Source: Yinghuangia aomiensis (GTDB lineage: Bacteria > Actinomycetota > Actinomycetes > Streptomycetales > Streptomycetaceae). From it: a DNA stretch of 64,000 nt. The stretch lies in contig NZ_BAABHS010000002.1 in assembly GCF_039542225.1 (NCBI RefSeq), positions 310,001-374,000 on the forward strand, in the 5' to 3' direction. Position numbers and translations under genes: made by a program. The first letter of the stretch is position 1; each line of letters starts with the position of its first letter. Shown one piece after another: positions 41,927 to 49,205 of the stretch. The notes below the pieces were generated by a model. That model ran no database searches and was not told the DNA's origin. It saw only the letters and a program-made list of their open reading frames with translations.

Positions 41927-41948
41927 GTGATCGCGCTCACGCGATCAC
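41927..41948. promoter_or_regulatory. 22-bp palindrome upstream of ABC1 kinase
   Basis: GTGATCGCG-CTCA-CGCGATCAC is a perfect 9-bp dyad 37 nt before the kinase GTG. Position and symmetry suggest an operator overlapping the promoter; a terminator for the upstream ThiF-like gene is less likely as there is no T tract. Confidence 0.45.
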
Positions 41949-42106
41949 CCACTTGGTGGTTGTCTGGGGCGAGTATCCGCACGTGGACGAGGGGGAACCG
42001 GACAGCGTGGCCTCGGACAGGAAGGGACGAGGAAACGCGGGGCGCGGGTGCGGACTGGACGTGCTGGGGCGGGGTGACGCGGCGGGGGAGGGGCCGGGTG
42101 GAGACT

Positions 42107-43165
42107 TCAGCCGACCTCCGCCAGTGGTCTCGTTGCTTCCGATGCTTCGAAGGATCCGCAGGGGCAGCTGGGGTGGGGGTGCCAGGTGCGGCGATGGGGG
42201 TGGGCGTCGGGGAGAGGGATCTCGATCGTGGCGCCTTGGGTGGTGGGGGTGTCGCCGTCGAGGTGCATGAGGACCTGGAGGGCGGTGGTGGCGGCGACGG
42301 CGGTGGCGAGGACCGTGTCGCACGCGCGGTGCGGGGAGGGCTCGACGGCGGCGAGCTGGGTCAGGAGGCGGGGCCAGGCCGGGTCGCGGTCGCGGCGGTG
42401 CAGGTCGAGGCAGCGGCTGCACGGGGTCAGGCCGGGCTGCACGAACGGCCCGACCACGCCGGTGGTCTCCCGGGTGTCCGCGAACACGTGCGGGACGCCG
42501 TGGGTGCTCAGCTGCGCGGCCAGTCTCGGCGCGGGGCGCCCTTCGGCGACGATCACCGCGGCGTCGGGGGTCCGCCCGCGCGGCAGCACGCAGCGGACCG
42601 CCGGGGCGGTGCGCCGCAGCGCGTCCCGGGCGGCGGCGTCGCGTTTGCGGCGGTCGCCGTTCCACACGACCCCGGCGGGGGTGGCATCCGATGGGGTGGA
42701 CGGACGCCGGTCGACGACCTCGACCGTGCCGACGCCGGCGGCGGCCAGCAAGGCGGCGGTCGCGGAGCCGACGCGTCCGCCGCCGTAGACGATCACGGCC
42801 GCGGTGGCACGGCGGGCGAGCACTCCGGCGCCGCCGTCCGGCTCGCGGCGCAGCAGGCTCGCGGAGGCGCGGTCGGGGGCCCGCGGATCGCCCGGCCGCA
42901 CGCGGGCGGCGTCGGCGTCCTCGATCAGCCCTCCGTCGGCGAGGACGCGCAGTAATTCGCGGACGCGTGCCGGGGTCGTCCCGAGGGCGACCGCTTGATC
43001 GGCCAGCTCGGCGGGTGTGCGGGTGCCGTCGATGCGGTCGACGACCTGCGCGGTCCCCGGATCGAGCCCGGTGAGCATGACGGCCGTCGCCGGGTCGAGT
43101 CCGAGCTGGAGCGATGCGCGGTCGCGCCAGAGACGGGCGAGGGCGGGACGCAGACGCGGACGCAT
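42107..43165 (-). CDS. ThiF/E1-like adenylyltransferase-fold protein
   Basis: A 352-residue protein. An N-terminal region (1-100) of winged-helix look (DGTRTPAELADQAVALGTTPARVRELLRVLADGGLI) precedes a ThiF-like Rossmann domain with VIVYGGGRVGSATAALLAAAGVGTVEVVD. Zinc Cys pairs are PCSRCLDLHRRDRDPAWP and SCPCGS. PHRACDTVLATAVAATTALQVL resembles the E1-like domain of TOMM cyclodehydratase partners, but no precursor peptide or YcaO gene adjoins. Substrate unknown; it could activate a carboxyl group on a carrier protein. GGGGAG lies six nt before the ATG. The gene runs toward the ABC1 kinase. Confidence 0.78.
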   Translation of the reverse strand: MRPRLRPALARLWRDRASLQLGLDPATAVMLTGLDPGTAQVVDRIDGTRTPAELADQAVALGTTPARVRELLRVLADGGLIEDADAARVRPGDPRAPDRASASLLRREPDGGAGVLARRATAAVIVYGGGRVGSATAALLAAAGVGTVEVVDRRPSTPSDATPAGVVWNGDRRKRDAAARDALRRTAPAVRCVLPRGRTPDAAVIVAEGRPAPRLAAQLSTHGVPHVFADTRETTGVVGPFVQPGLTPCSRCLDLHRRDRDPAWPRLLTQLAAVEPSPHRACDTVLATAVAATTALQVLMHLDGDTPTTQGATIEIPLPDAHPHRRTWHPHPSCPCGSFEASEATRPLAEVG

Positions 43166-43299
43166 GGCGGTCTCCCCGTGGATGTGGATACGGACGTAGG
43201 TGTGAGCGCTGGGGCGGATGTTGCGGGTGGTAGAGCCGGGGCGAGTGCGGCGTCGCCCGTACGACAACCCTGCCGCGTCCGGAAAATTCGTGCGGAAAG

Positions 43300-43308
43300 T
43301 TATCCACA
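43300..43308 (+). promoter_or_regulatory. DnaA box 3 (TTATCCACA)
   Basis: Perfect match to the classical DnaA consensus, inside the AT-richer divergent promoter region, 136 nt before the ThiF-like start. Confidence 0.6.
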
Positions 43309-43317
43309 GGGTGGGGG

Positions 43318-43326
43318 TTGTCCACA
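43318..43326 (+). promoter_or_regulatory. DnaA box 4 (TTGTCCACA)
   Basis: The Streptomyces-preferred DnaA nonamer in the same orientation, 18 bp from box 3, the close spacing that favours cooperative DnaA binding. Confidence 0.6.
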
Positions 43327-43528
43327 GCCGGTGGTCTGCGAGAGTGAACCGGGATCGGCCATGGCTCGAATCAGGACTCATGTGCTGATCGGAATGATCT
43401 GCCGAATTGCCCCCACAACCAGGTGAAACTTCGCAAAATGCGCGGTTGTCTTTCGGCAACCTGGGGGAATTGCGGACGCGGCCGCGAAGCAACGGCTCGT
43501 GGCGTGCGCCGTTGGGTAACGTCTGGTT

Positions 43529-44299
43529 GTGGCCGCCGATCCCGGGGCCGGGCGCTCCAGCATGCCCGGAAACCCGCACGAGCACGCCGTCGAGATCCGC
43601 CGCAGCGCTCGACGGCGGCGAACCGTGTCGGCGTATCGCGACGGCGATCGCACGGTGGTGCTGCTTCCGGCACGGATGTCCGCGGCCGAGGAGCAGCGCT
43701 GGGTCGGGATCATGCTCGACCGGCTCGCCGCCCAGGAGCGCCGCCGTCGGCCGAGCGACGATGCGCTCGCCCAGCGCGCCCGCGACTTGTCCGAGCGGTA
43801 CCTCGGCGGCCGCGCGATTCCGGCCAGCGTGCGGTGGGTCGACAACCAGAACACGCGCTGGGGCTCGTGCACGCCGCTCGACGCGTCGATCCGCTTGTCG
43901 AGCCGACTCCAGGGCATGCCGCCGTACGTCGTCGACTACGTCCTGCTGCACGAGCTGGCGCACCTGCTCGTGCCGGGTCACGGACCGCGCTTCTGGACGC
44001 TGCTCGCCGCGTACCCGCGCACCGAACGCGCTCGCGGCTACCTCGAAGGCGTCGCGGCGGCCGGCGGGCTCGACATCTCCGACGACCGCGACGAGGACGA
44101 CGCGGACGCGCCGAGCGACACCGCCGAGCCGTCCGCGGAACGCATCGACCAGCCCGACGACCTGAGCGAGCGCACCGCCGGCGACGGACCGCCCCGCGGC
44201 CCCGACGCCGCCCCCCGCCCCACCCGCAACAGCGCAGCCGCCTCCGGCCGCCCCCGCAAGGGCGCCACCGGCCGAACCCCACCGGGCAGCAGGGCCTGA
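43529..44299 (+). CDS. M48/YgjP-like zinc metallopeptidase domain protein
   Basis: A 256-residue protein. The catalytic helix is LLHELAHLLVPGHGPRFW, H-E-L-x-H with a later His, preceded by NTRWGSCTPLDASIRLSSRL, which is the W-G-S-C block of the YgjP/SprT-like DUF45 family. The first 45 residues carry a basic beta segment (VEIRRSARRRRTVSAYRDG). The C-terminal 100 residues are acidic then Pro/Arg-rich and probably disordered. TAACGT 7 nt before the GTG and no ribosome binding site suggest a leaderless message; an ATG at 43562 is the alternative. Likely a cytoplasmic protease; target unknown. Confidence 0.82.
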   Translation: MAADPGAGRSSMPGNPHEHAVEIRRSARRRRTVSAYRDGDRTVVLLPARMSAAEEQRWVGIMLDRLAAQERRRRPSDDALAQRARDLSERYLGGRAIPASVRWVDNQNTRWGSCTPLDASIRLSSRLQGMPPYVVDYVLLHELAHLLVPGHGPRFWTLLAAYPRTERARGYLEGVAAAGGLDISDDRDEDDADAPSDTAEPSAERIDQPDDLSERTAGDGPPRGPDAAPRPTRNSAAASGRPRKGATGRTPPGSRA

Positions 44300-45295
44300 C
44301 GACGGGTCGTGGCGACCCGCGCGGTTCAGCGCGCCGGGGCCGGGCGGGGCAGGCGACCGGGTCGCGCCGTCGACATGCACCGACCGCACCGGGCCCCGCG
44401 CGGGCCACGCACAGCGGGCCCCCGGGCGGTGCCTGGGCGGGCCTGGTCGCCGCGGACCGGGCCGCACTGGGTGCGGCTTCCGCCCGGCCTGCTTCGGCCG
44501 GCCGCTGCATCGGCCTCCTGGTCGGCGTGGCGACGCTGCCGCGGACCGGCCTGCCTAAACCCGGCGTTGGGCTCGCGCCGCGTGGCCTCTGGCCTCGGTC
44601 CGACGCGGCGGACTCCCGGTCGGCGCGAGCCGCCCATACGCCCGACGACGCCCGGATCCGTGAGCACCCGCAACGTCAAGGCCCGCCCCAAAGCACCCAA
44701 ACCGGTCGAGGTCCAAGATCGACAACCCCGGCCACCCCTGCCGAAGCCGCCCACCCGTCTGACCCGTAGTCGCTCGATCAGCAGGCACCGCGACGCCAAG
44801 GCCCGCTCACTCCACTGCCCCGCGAACCCCACCCAACCGCCGGCCCTTGCCGAAGCCGGCCACCCGTCCGGCCCGCCGCCCGCCCCCAGGCGCTGTCGCC
44901 ACCGCGAGCACCGCGACGTCAAGGTCCGCCCGCACCACCTCCCCCCGCGCGAAACGCACCCCGCCCCTGTTCCTCCAGCCGAGTGCCATCCGCCCCGGCC
45001 CCCGCGCCTCGCGGATGAACGGCTGCTGCACCGCTGCGCTCGTAGGTGGCGCCGTAATACGGTGTGGGCTTGCCCGGTGGCGATTCGGCGTGGTGTCTTG
45101 CGGGTTTTGCCCGGGTTTGGGCGGGGGCTGCGGCCGTCGTGTGGAACCGGAGCAGCCGCGCGCACGTCGGGAGTCGACGGGGAGACAACGAGGCCGAGGG
45201 ACCGGGTTCGGCCGGGGTCGATGTGTTGTAGCGTGCCGTGCGCGGTGAGGGGTCATGCCCGGGTGGGCCCCTTCCGGCAGGAAGGGAGCCACGAG
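44300..45295. other. 1-kb interval without a supported gene
   Basis: Frames on both strands are open because of high GC, but lack ribosome binding sites and conserved sequence. The middle (44661-44945) is a degenerate tandem repeat, and 44480-44505 holds TGCTTCGGCCGGCCGC, close to the A-type repeats at 39.8 kb. The last 200 bp presumably carry the promoter of the TerD-AIM24 operon. Confidence 0.5.
44661..44945. repeat. Degenerate ~120-bp tandem repeat (2.4 copies)
   Basis: Copies of a core close to GAGCACCGCGACGTCAAGG begin at 44662, 44782 and 44906, that is 120 and 124 bp apart. Each of the first two is followed by GCCGAAGCCG and CCACCCGTC (44740 and 44850). Small indels separate the copies. 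Confidence 0.6.
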
Positions 45296-47023
45296 GTGGT
45301 CGAGTTCAGGAAGGGTCAGAAGGCCAAGCTTGCCGATCTGACACCGGGAACCGATCTGTACGTCGGCCTGCGGCTGGATGCCCCCGGCCTGACGTTCGAC
45401 ATCAGCTGCTTCGGACTGGATGCGAACGACCGGTTGTCCGACGACCGGTACTTCGTCTTCTTCAACCAGCCGAAGTCCCCCGAAGAGTCGATTCAGCTGC
45501 TCGGCGCGCAAGCGGGCGACCAGGAGTCGTTCCGGGTGACGCTCGACCGGGTGCCGCCGCAGATCGGGAAGCTCGCGTTCACCGCGACGCTCGACGGCCA
45601 GGGCCAGATGTCGCAGGTCGCGTCCGGGTACATCCGGATCGCCGTCGGCGGGCAGGAAGTCGTCCGCTACGCGTTCACCGGTACCGAGTTCAGCACCGAG
45701 CGCGCCGTCATGATCGCCGACATCTACCGCAAGGAGCCGAACGTCTGGCGGTTCGCCGCGGTCGGCCAGGGCTTCGACGGCGGGCTCAAGGCGCTGCTGG
45801 AGAACTTCGGCGGCGAGGCGATGGAGGACGAGGACGACGGCAAGGGCGAACCGCAGGGCGGATTCGCTCCGCCGCCGCAGGCCTCCGCGCCCTCGTTCGG
45901 CCCGCCTCCGGGCGCCCCTGCGCCGCAGACGCCCGTGCCGCAGCCCAACCCGCTCATCGGCCCGCCGCCCGGTGCGCCGCAGCCGGTGCCTGCGCACTCC
46001 GCGCCGCCGATGCAGCCGCCCGGGCAGTTCCCCGGCCAGGGTCCGCCGCCGGGCCAGTTCCCCCCGCCGGGAATGCCGCAGCCGGGAATGCAGCCCCCCG
46101 GTATGCCGCAGCCCGGTTTCCCGCCGCCCGGCGGCCAGCCCGGCATGATGCCGCAGGGCCAGATGGCGCCGCCCGCGCCGATGCCCGTGCCGCAGCAGGG
46201 CGGCATGCCCGGCCAGTTCCCGCCGCCTCCCGGTATGCCGCAGCCCGGTTTCCCGCCGCCCGGCGGCCAGCCCGGCATGCCGCAGCCCGGAATGCCCGCG
46301 CCGGGCATGGGTGCGCCGATGGGCGCCCCGGGGATGCCCCAGGCTCCGGCCGGCGGCGACCAGACCTACGCCTACGGCCTCCAGCAGTTCGCCGAGGTCC
46401 AAGGCCAGGCCCGCTGGACGCAGCAGAACCCGAAGATGGTCAAGGTCCTCGTCGGCAACGGCCCCAAGGTGATCGCCCGCCAGGGCAGCATGGTCGCCTA
46501 CCAGGGCAAGGTCGACTTCAAGTTCCAGGGCCAGCGCATGCGCGACCGGTTCGAGAACCGGATGACCGGCCAGTCCCTCGAACTCATGCGCGTCGAAGGC
46601 GACGGCGAGGTCTTCCTCGCCGAGCAGTCCGCCGATCTGCACATCGTCGAGCTGGGCGGCAACCGCCTCTGTGTGAACGCGGCGAACCTCCTGGCCTGGG
46701 ACGAAGGCCTCACGCTCGAGCCGCGCCGCATCGAAGGCCAGGGCATTCCGGGCGGCGGCCTCTTCGTGCAGACCATTTCCGGCAACGGCGCGGTGATCGT
46801 CAAGACCAAGGGCCACCCGCTGGTCCTGCCGGTGGCGCCGGGCGCGCCGACGTTCGCGGACACCAACGCGATCGTCGCATGGACGGACGGCATGCAGGTC
46901 TCGACGAGCACCGCCGTACGCGTGCGGCGCACCGCGTACCCGGGCCACAGCGGCGAGACCGTGTCGCTGCAATTCCGCGGTATGCAGGGGCACTTCATCG
47001 TCGTCCAGCCGTACGAAGTGTGA
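45296..47023 (+). CDS. TerD-AIM24 fusion protein with Pro/Gly-rich linker
   Basis: A 575-residue protein. Residues 1-170 are a TerD stress domain (VEFRKGQKAKL, then FDISCFGLDANDRLSDDRYFVFFNQPKSPEESIQLLG, the calcium-binding acidic segments). Residues 180-350 are a Pro/Gly/Met/Gln-rich disordered linker with repeats such as GMPQPGFPPPGGQPGM. Residues 360-575 are an AIM24 domain, a beta-helix-like fold (MVKVLVGNGPKVIARQGSMVAYQG). TerD proteins are linked to tellurite, oxidative and membrane stress; AIM24 has an unknown bacterial role. The GTG with GGGAG seven nt upstream is chosen. Two more AIM24 genes follow at 7 and 15 nt, so the three form an operon. Confidence 0.88.
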   Translation: MVEFRKGQKAKLADLTPGTDLYVGLRLDAPGLTFDISCFGLDANDRLSDDRYFVFFNQPKSPEESIQLLGAQAGDQESFRVTLDRVPPQIGKLAFTATLDGQGQMSQVASGYIRIAVGGQEVVRYAFTGTEFSTERAVMIADIYRKEPNVWRFAAVGQGFDGGLKALLENFGGEAMEDEDDGKGEPQGGFAPPPQASAPSFGPPPGAPAPQTPVPQPNPLIGPPPGAPQPVPAHSAPPMQPPGQFPGQGPPPGQFPPPGMPQPGMQPPGMPQPGFPPPGGQPGMMPQGQMAPPAPMPVPQQGGMPGQFPPPPGMPQPGFPPPGGQPGMPQPGMPAPGMGAPMGAPGMPQAPAGGDQTYAYGLQQFAEVQGQARWTQQNPKMVKVLVGNGPKVIARQGSMVAYQGKVDFKFQGQRMRDRFENRMTGQSLELMRVEGDGEVFLAEQSADLHIVELGGNRLCVNAANLLAWDEGLTLEPRRIEGQGIPGGGLFVQTISGNGAVIVKTKGHPLVLPVAPGAPTFADTNAIVAWTDGMQVSTSTAVRVRRTAYPGHSGETVSLQFRGMQGHFIVVQPYEV

Positions 47024-47030
47024 GGGAACG

Positions 47031-47711
47031 ATGGATCAGCAGATGATCGCGGCGTACGGCCAGACCGCCCCGTCCGCACGCATGCAGCCGCACGGCAACA
47101 AGATCTGCCGTGTCGCCCTCCAGCAGGGCTACGACCTGATGGCCAAGCAGGGCTCGATGATCGCCTACACGGGCTTCATCACCTTCGAGCCGTGGCGCGA
47201 CTCGCGCGGCCAGCGCATGATGGGCTCCGTCGTCGGCGAGCGCCTCGGCCTCATGAAGTGCACCGGGCAGGGCGACCTCTACCTGGCGGACTACGGCGCC
47301 GACGTGGTGATGATGCAGCTCAACAACGACGGGATCTCGGTCAACGCGGCCAACGTCCTGGCGTTCGACGCGCAGCTCGAGCACAAGATCGAGAGCATCT
47401 CCGGCCTGGTCAACAAGTTCAGCGGCAACGGCATGTTCAACATCGCCATCCGCGGCACCGGCTGGGTGGCGATCACCACGCAGGGCACGCCCGTCGTGCT
47501 GAACCCGGGGGAGCGCGAGACCTGCGTCGACCCCGACGCGCTGGTCGCCTGGTCGACCGGGCTGCGGGTGAAGAGCAAGCGCTCGGCGCGCCTGGGCGCG
47601 CTGGTCGGCCGCGGCACCGGCGAGGCCATGCAGGTCGCGTTCACCGGGGCGGGCTACGTCGTCGTTCAGCCGTCGGAAGACTCGACCGACCGCTTCCACT
47701 TCCGCGGCTGA
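47031..47711 (+). CDS. AIM24 family protein (second of three)
   Basis: A 226-residue single-domain AIM24 protein. The glycine-rich beta segments LMAKQGSMIAYTGFITFEPW, GEGR-like turns and GTGWVAITTQGTPVVLNPGE match the fold in the first gene. No signal or membrane segment is present, so it is cytoplasmic. GAGGGAACG precedes the ATG, and the gene starts 7 nt after the TerD-AIM24 stop. The three paralogues may form a mixed oligomer, which is an inference from tight linkage. Confidence 0.88.
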   Translation: MDQQMIAAYGQTAPSARMQPHGNKICRVALQQGYDLMAKQGSMIAYTGFITFEPWRDSRGQRMMGSVVGERLGLMKCTGQGDLYLADYGADVVMMQLNNDGISVNAANVLAFDAQLEHKIESISGLVNKFSGNGMFNIAIRGTGWVAITTQGTPVVLNPGERETCVDPDALVAWSTGLRVKSKRSARLGALVGRGTGEAMQVAFTGAGYVVVQPSEDSTDRFHFRG

Positions 47712-47726
47712 GCAGGGGAGACCGAA

Positions 47727-48479
47727 GTGCAGAGTTCGTTGTTCGCCAACGCGGAGATCCAGACGCAGGAGCGCTGGGCCCTGCAGAACAAGCACATGCT
47801 GCGGGTCGCCTTGGGCGGCCAGTCCCGCGAAGTCCTGGCCCGCAAGGGCACGATGGTCGCCTTCACCGGCGGCGTCGACTTCGACGGCCACCTGCAGACC
47901 GGCGGCGAGCGCCGCGCCGCGGGCATGACCGGTGAGCAGCTCAACCTGATGCGGTGCTTCGGCGCGGGCACGGTGTTCCTCGCGAACCTCGCCCAGTCGG
48001 TGCACATCATCGACTTGCAGAACACCGGCCTGACCGTCGACGGCCAGTACGTCCTCGCCCTCGACGCGACGCTGAGCTGGAACGTCGTGGCGATCGAGAG
48101 CGAGCAGCAGATCGCCGGCGTCGGCAGCTACCAGCTGGAGATCGGCGGCACCGGCAAGCTCGCCGTGATGACCTCCGGGCGCCCGCTTGTCATGCCGGTG
48201 ACCCCGCACCAGGAGGTCTTCGCCGACGCGGACGCCGTCGTCGCGTGGAGCAGCAACCTGGTGCCGCGCATGGAATCCCAGGTCACCTCGCAGCGCGTGT
48301 GGAGCCGCCGCGGCGGCACCGGCGAGGGCTGGAACCTGAGCTTCCAGGGCGAGGGCTACGTACTCGTGCAGCCGAGCGAGCTGCTGCCGCCCGTCGAGTT
48401 CACGATGCCGGGCGGCTTCCTCGCCAACCGCGGCATGGGGCAGCAGGGCGGGATGCGCGGGAACACCTGGGGCAGCTGA
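47727..48479 (+). CDS. AIM24 family protein (third of three)
   Basis: A 250-residue AIM24 protein with MLRVALGGQSREVLARKGTMVAFTGGVDFDG and GTGKLAVMTSGRPLVMPVTPHQEVFADADAVVAWSSNL. It starts at GTG behind GGGGAG, 15 nt after the previous gene, and ends in a Met/Gly-rich tail (MGQQGGMRGNTWGS). A strong terminator follows, closing the operon. Sequence is clearly diverged from the two upstream copies, so the triplication is old. Confidence 0.88.
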   Translation: MQSSLFANAEIQTQERWALQNKHMLRVALGGQSREVLARKGTMVAFTGGVDFDGHLQTGGERRAAGMTGEQLNLMRCFGAGTVFLANLAQSVHIIDLQNTGLTVDGQYVLALDATLSWNVVAIESEQQIAGVGSYQLEIGGTGKLAVMTSGRPLVMPVTPHQEVFADADAVVAWSSNLVPRMESQVTSQRVWSRRGGTGEGWNLSFQGEGYVLVQPSELLPPVEFTMPGGFLANRGMGQQGGMRGNTWGS

Positions 48480-48498
48480 GCCCCCGCAGAGCACGTAC

Positions 48499-48534
48499 CG
48501 AGGGGCGCGTCCGATTTCTCGGACGCGCCCCTCG
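48499..48534. terminator. Strong bidirectional terminator after AIM24 operon
   Basis: A 16-bp perfect stem starting CGAGGGGCGCG with a TTTC loop, between the AIM24 operon and the convergent NUDIX gene. Confidence 0.85.
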
Positions 48535-48575
48535 GGCGTTCTCGGCGGGCCCGGCCGTCGGCCGGCCCGGCGGCG

Positions 48576-49205
48576 TCAGCCGGCCAGTGCCGCGGCCTGG
48601 GTCACCAGACGGCGCACCGCGTCGTCGGTCCGCTCCGGCAGCGCGCCGAACGCGAACCACCGCAGGTCCAGCGACTCAGCACTGATCTCCGGCACCGCGT
48701 CGGACGGTGCGATCACCGCGTACTGCACGTCGTAGTGGACGCTCCACGCGTTCGGCCCGCCGCAGCGCACGTCGTGCCGGTCCAGCCGCACCGGGTCCGG
48801 CAGCAGCTCCAGCCCGGCGATCCCGGACTCCTCGGTCGCCTCGCGCAGCGCCGCGGCGGCCAGCGACGCGTCGCCGGCCTCCAGATGGCCGCCGGTCTGC
48901 AGCCACAGGCCGACCTTCGGGTGCAGGGTGAGCAGCACGCGGCCGGCCGTCGGGTCGATGATCGCTGCGCTGGCCGTGACGTGGCCTTCGGGCCGCACCC
49001 GGTACGTGCCGTCCGGATAGGCGGCCAGATGCGCGAGATAGGCGTCGCGCAGCCGTGCCTGGTCGTCGTCGGGCGCGTCCCAGCCGGACAGCACCCGCAC
49101 GGTGTCGCCGTGCAGGGCGTCGGGCAGCGGGGCGCCGAGGCGCGTGGCCGGGGCGCCGGTGGAAGCGCCGTCGGGAACGCCGGTCCGGGAATCGGGCAGG
49201 CTCAC
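48576..49205 (-). CDS. NUDIX hydrolase
   Basis: A 209-residue NUDIX protein. TASAAIIDPTAGRVLLTLHPKVGLWLQTGGHLEAGD is followed by AALREATEESGI, a good Nudix box. The GTG start overlaps the stop of the DUF2342 metalloprotease gene by 4 nt, so the two are translationally coupled. NUDIX proteins paired with this metalloprotease are common in actinomycetes (Rv3195 neighbourhood). The substrate is unknown. Confidence 0.85.
   Translation of the reverse strand: MSLPDSRTGVPDGASTGAPATRLGAPLPDALHGDTVRVLSGWDAPDDDQARLRDAYLAHLAAYPDGTYRVRPEGHVTASAAIIDPTAGRVLLTLHPKVGLWLQTGGHLEAGDASLAAAALREATEESGIAGLELLPDPVRLDRHDVRCGGPNAWSVHYDVQYAVIAPSDAVPEISAESLDLRWFAFGALPERTDDAVRRLVTQAAALAG

Larger units (their letters stand above)
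43166..43528. other. Divergent intergenic region with DnaA-box pair
   Basis: About 360 bp between the ThiF-like and metallopeptidase genes, noticeably richer in A and T than its surroundings. It holds two DnaA boxes and, at 43517-43522, TAACGT, the -10 of the metallopeptidase gene. No coding frame is supported. Confidence 0.5.

Noticed and set aside
42107..43165. RiPP/TOMM biosynthetic cluster suggested by the ThiF-like protein
   Set aside because: No YcaO, precursor peptide, protease or exporter gene adjoins; neighbours are a kinase and a metallopeptidase.
35780..43326. Chromosomal origin of replication
   Set aside because: Only four DnaA boxes in two pairs, and no dnaA, dnaN, parAB or recF nearby.
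44326..45165. A 279-codon minus-strand frame before the TerD-AIM24 operon
   Set aside because: Arg/Gly-rich, changes frame between the repeat copies, no start signal.
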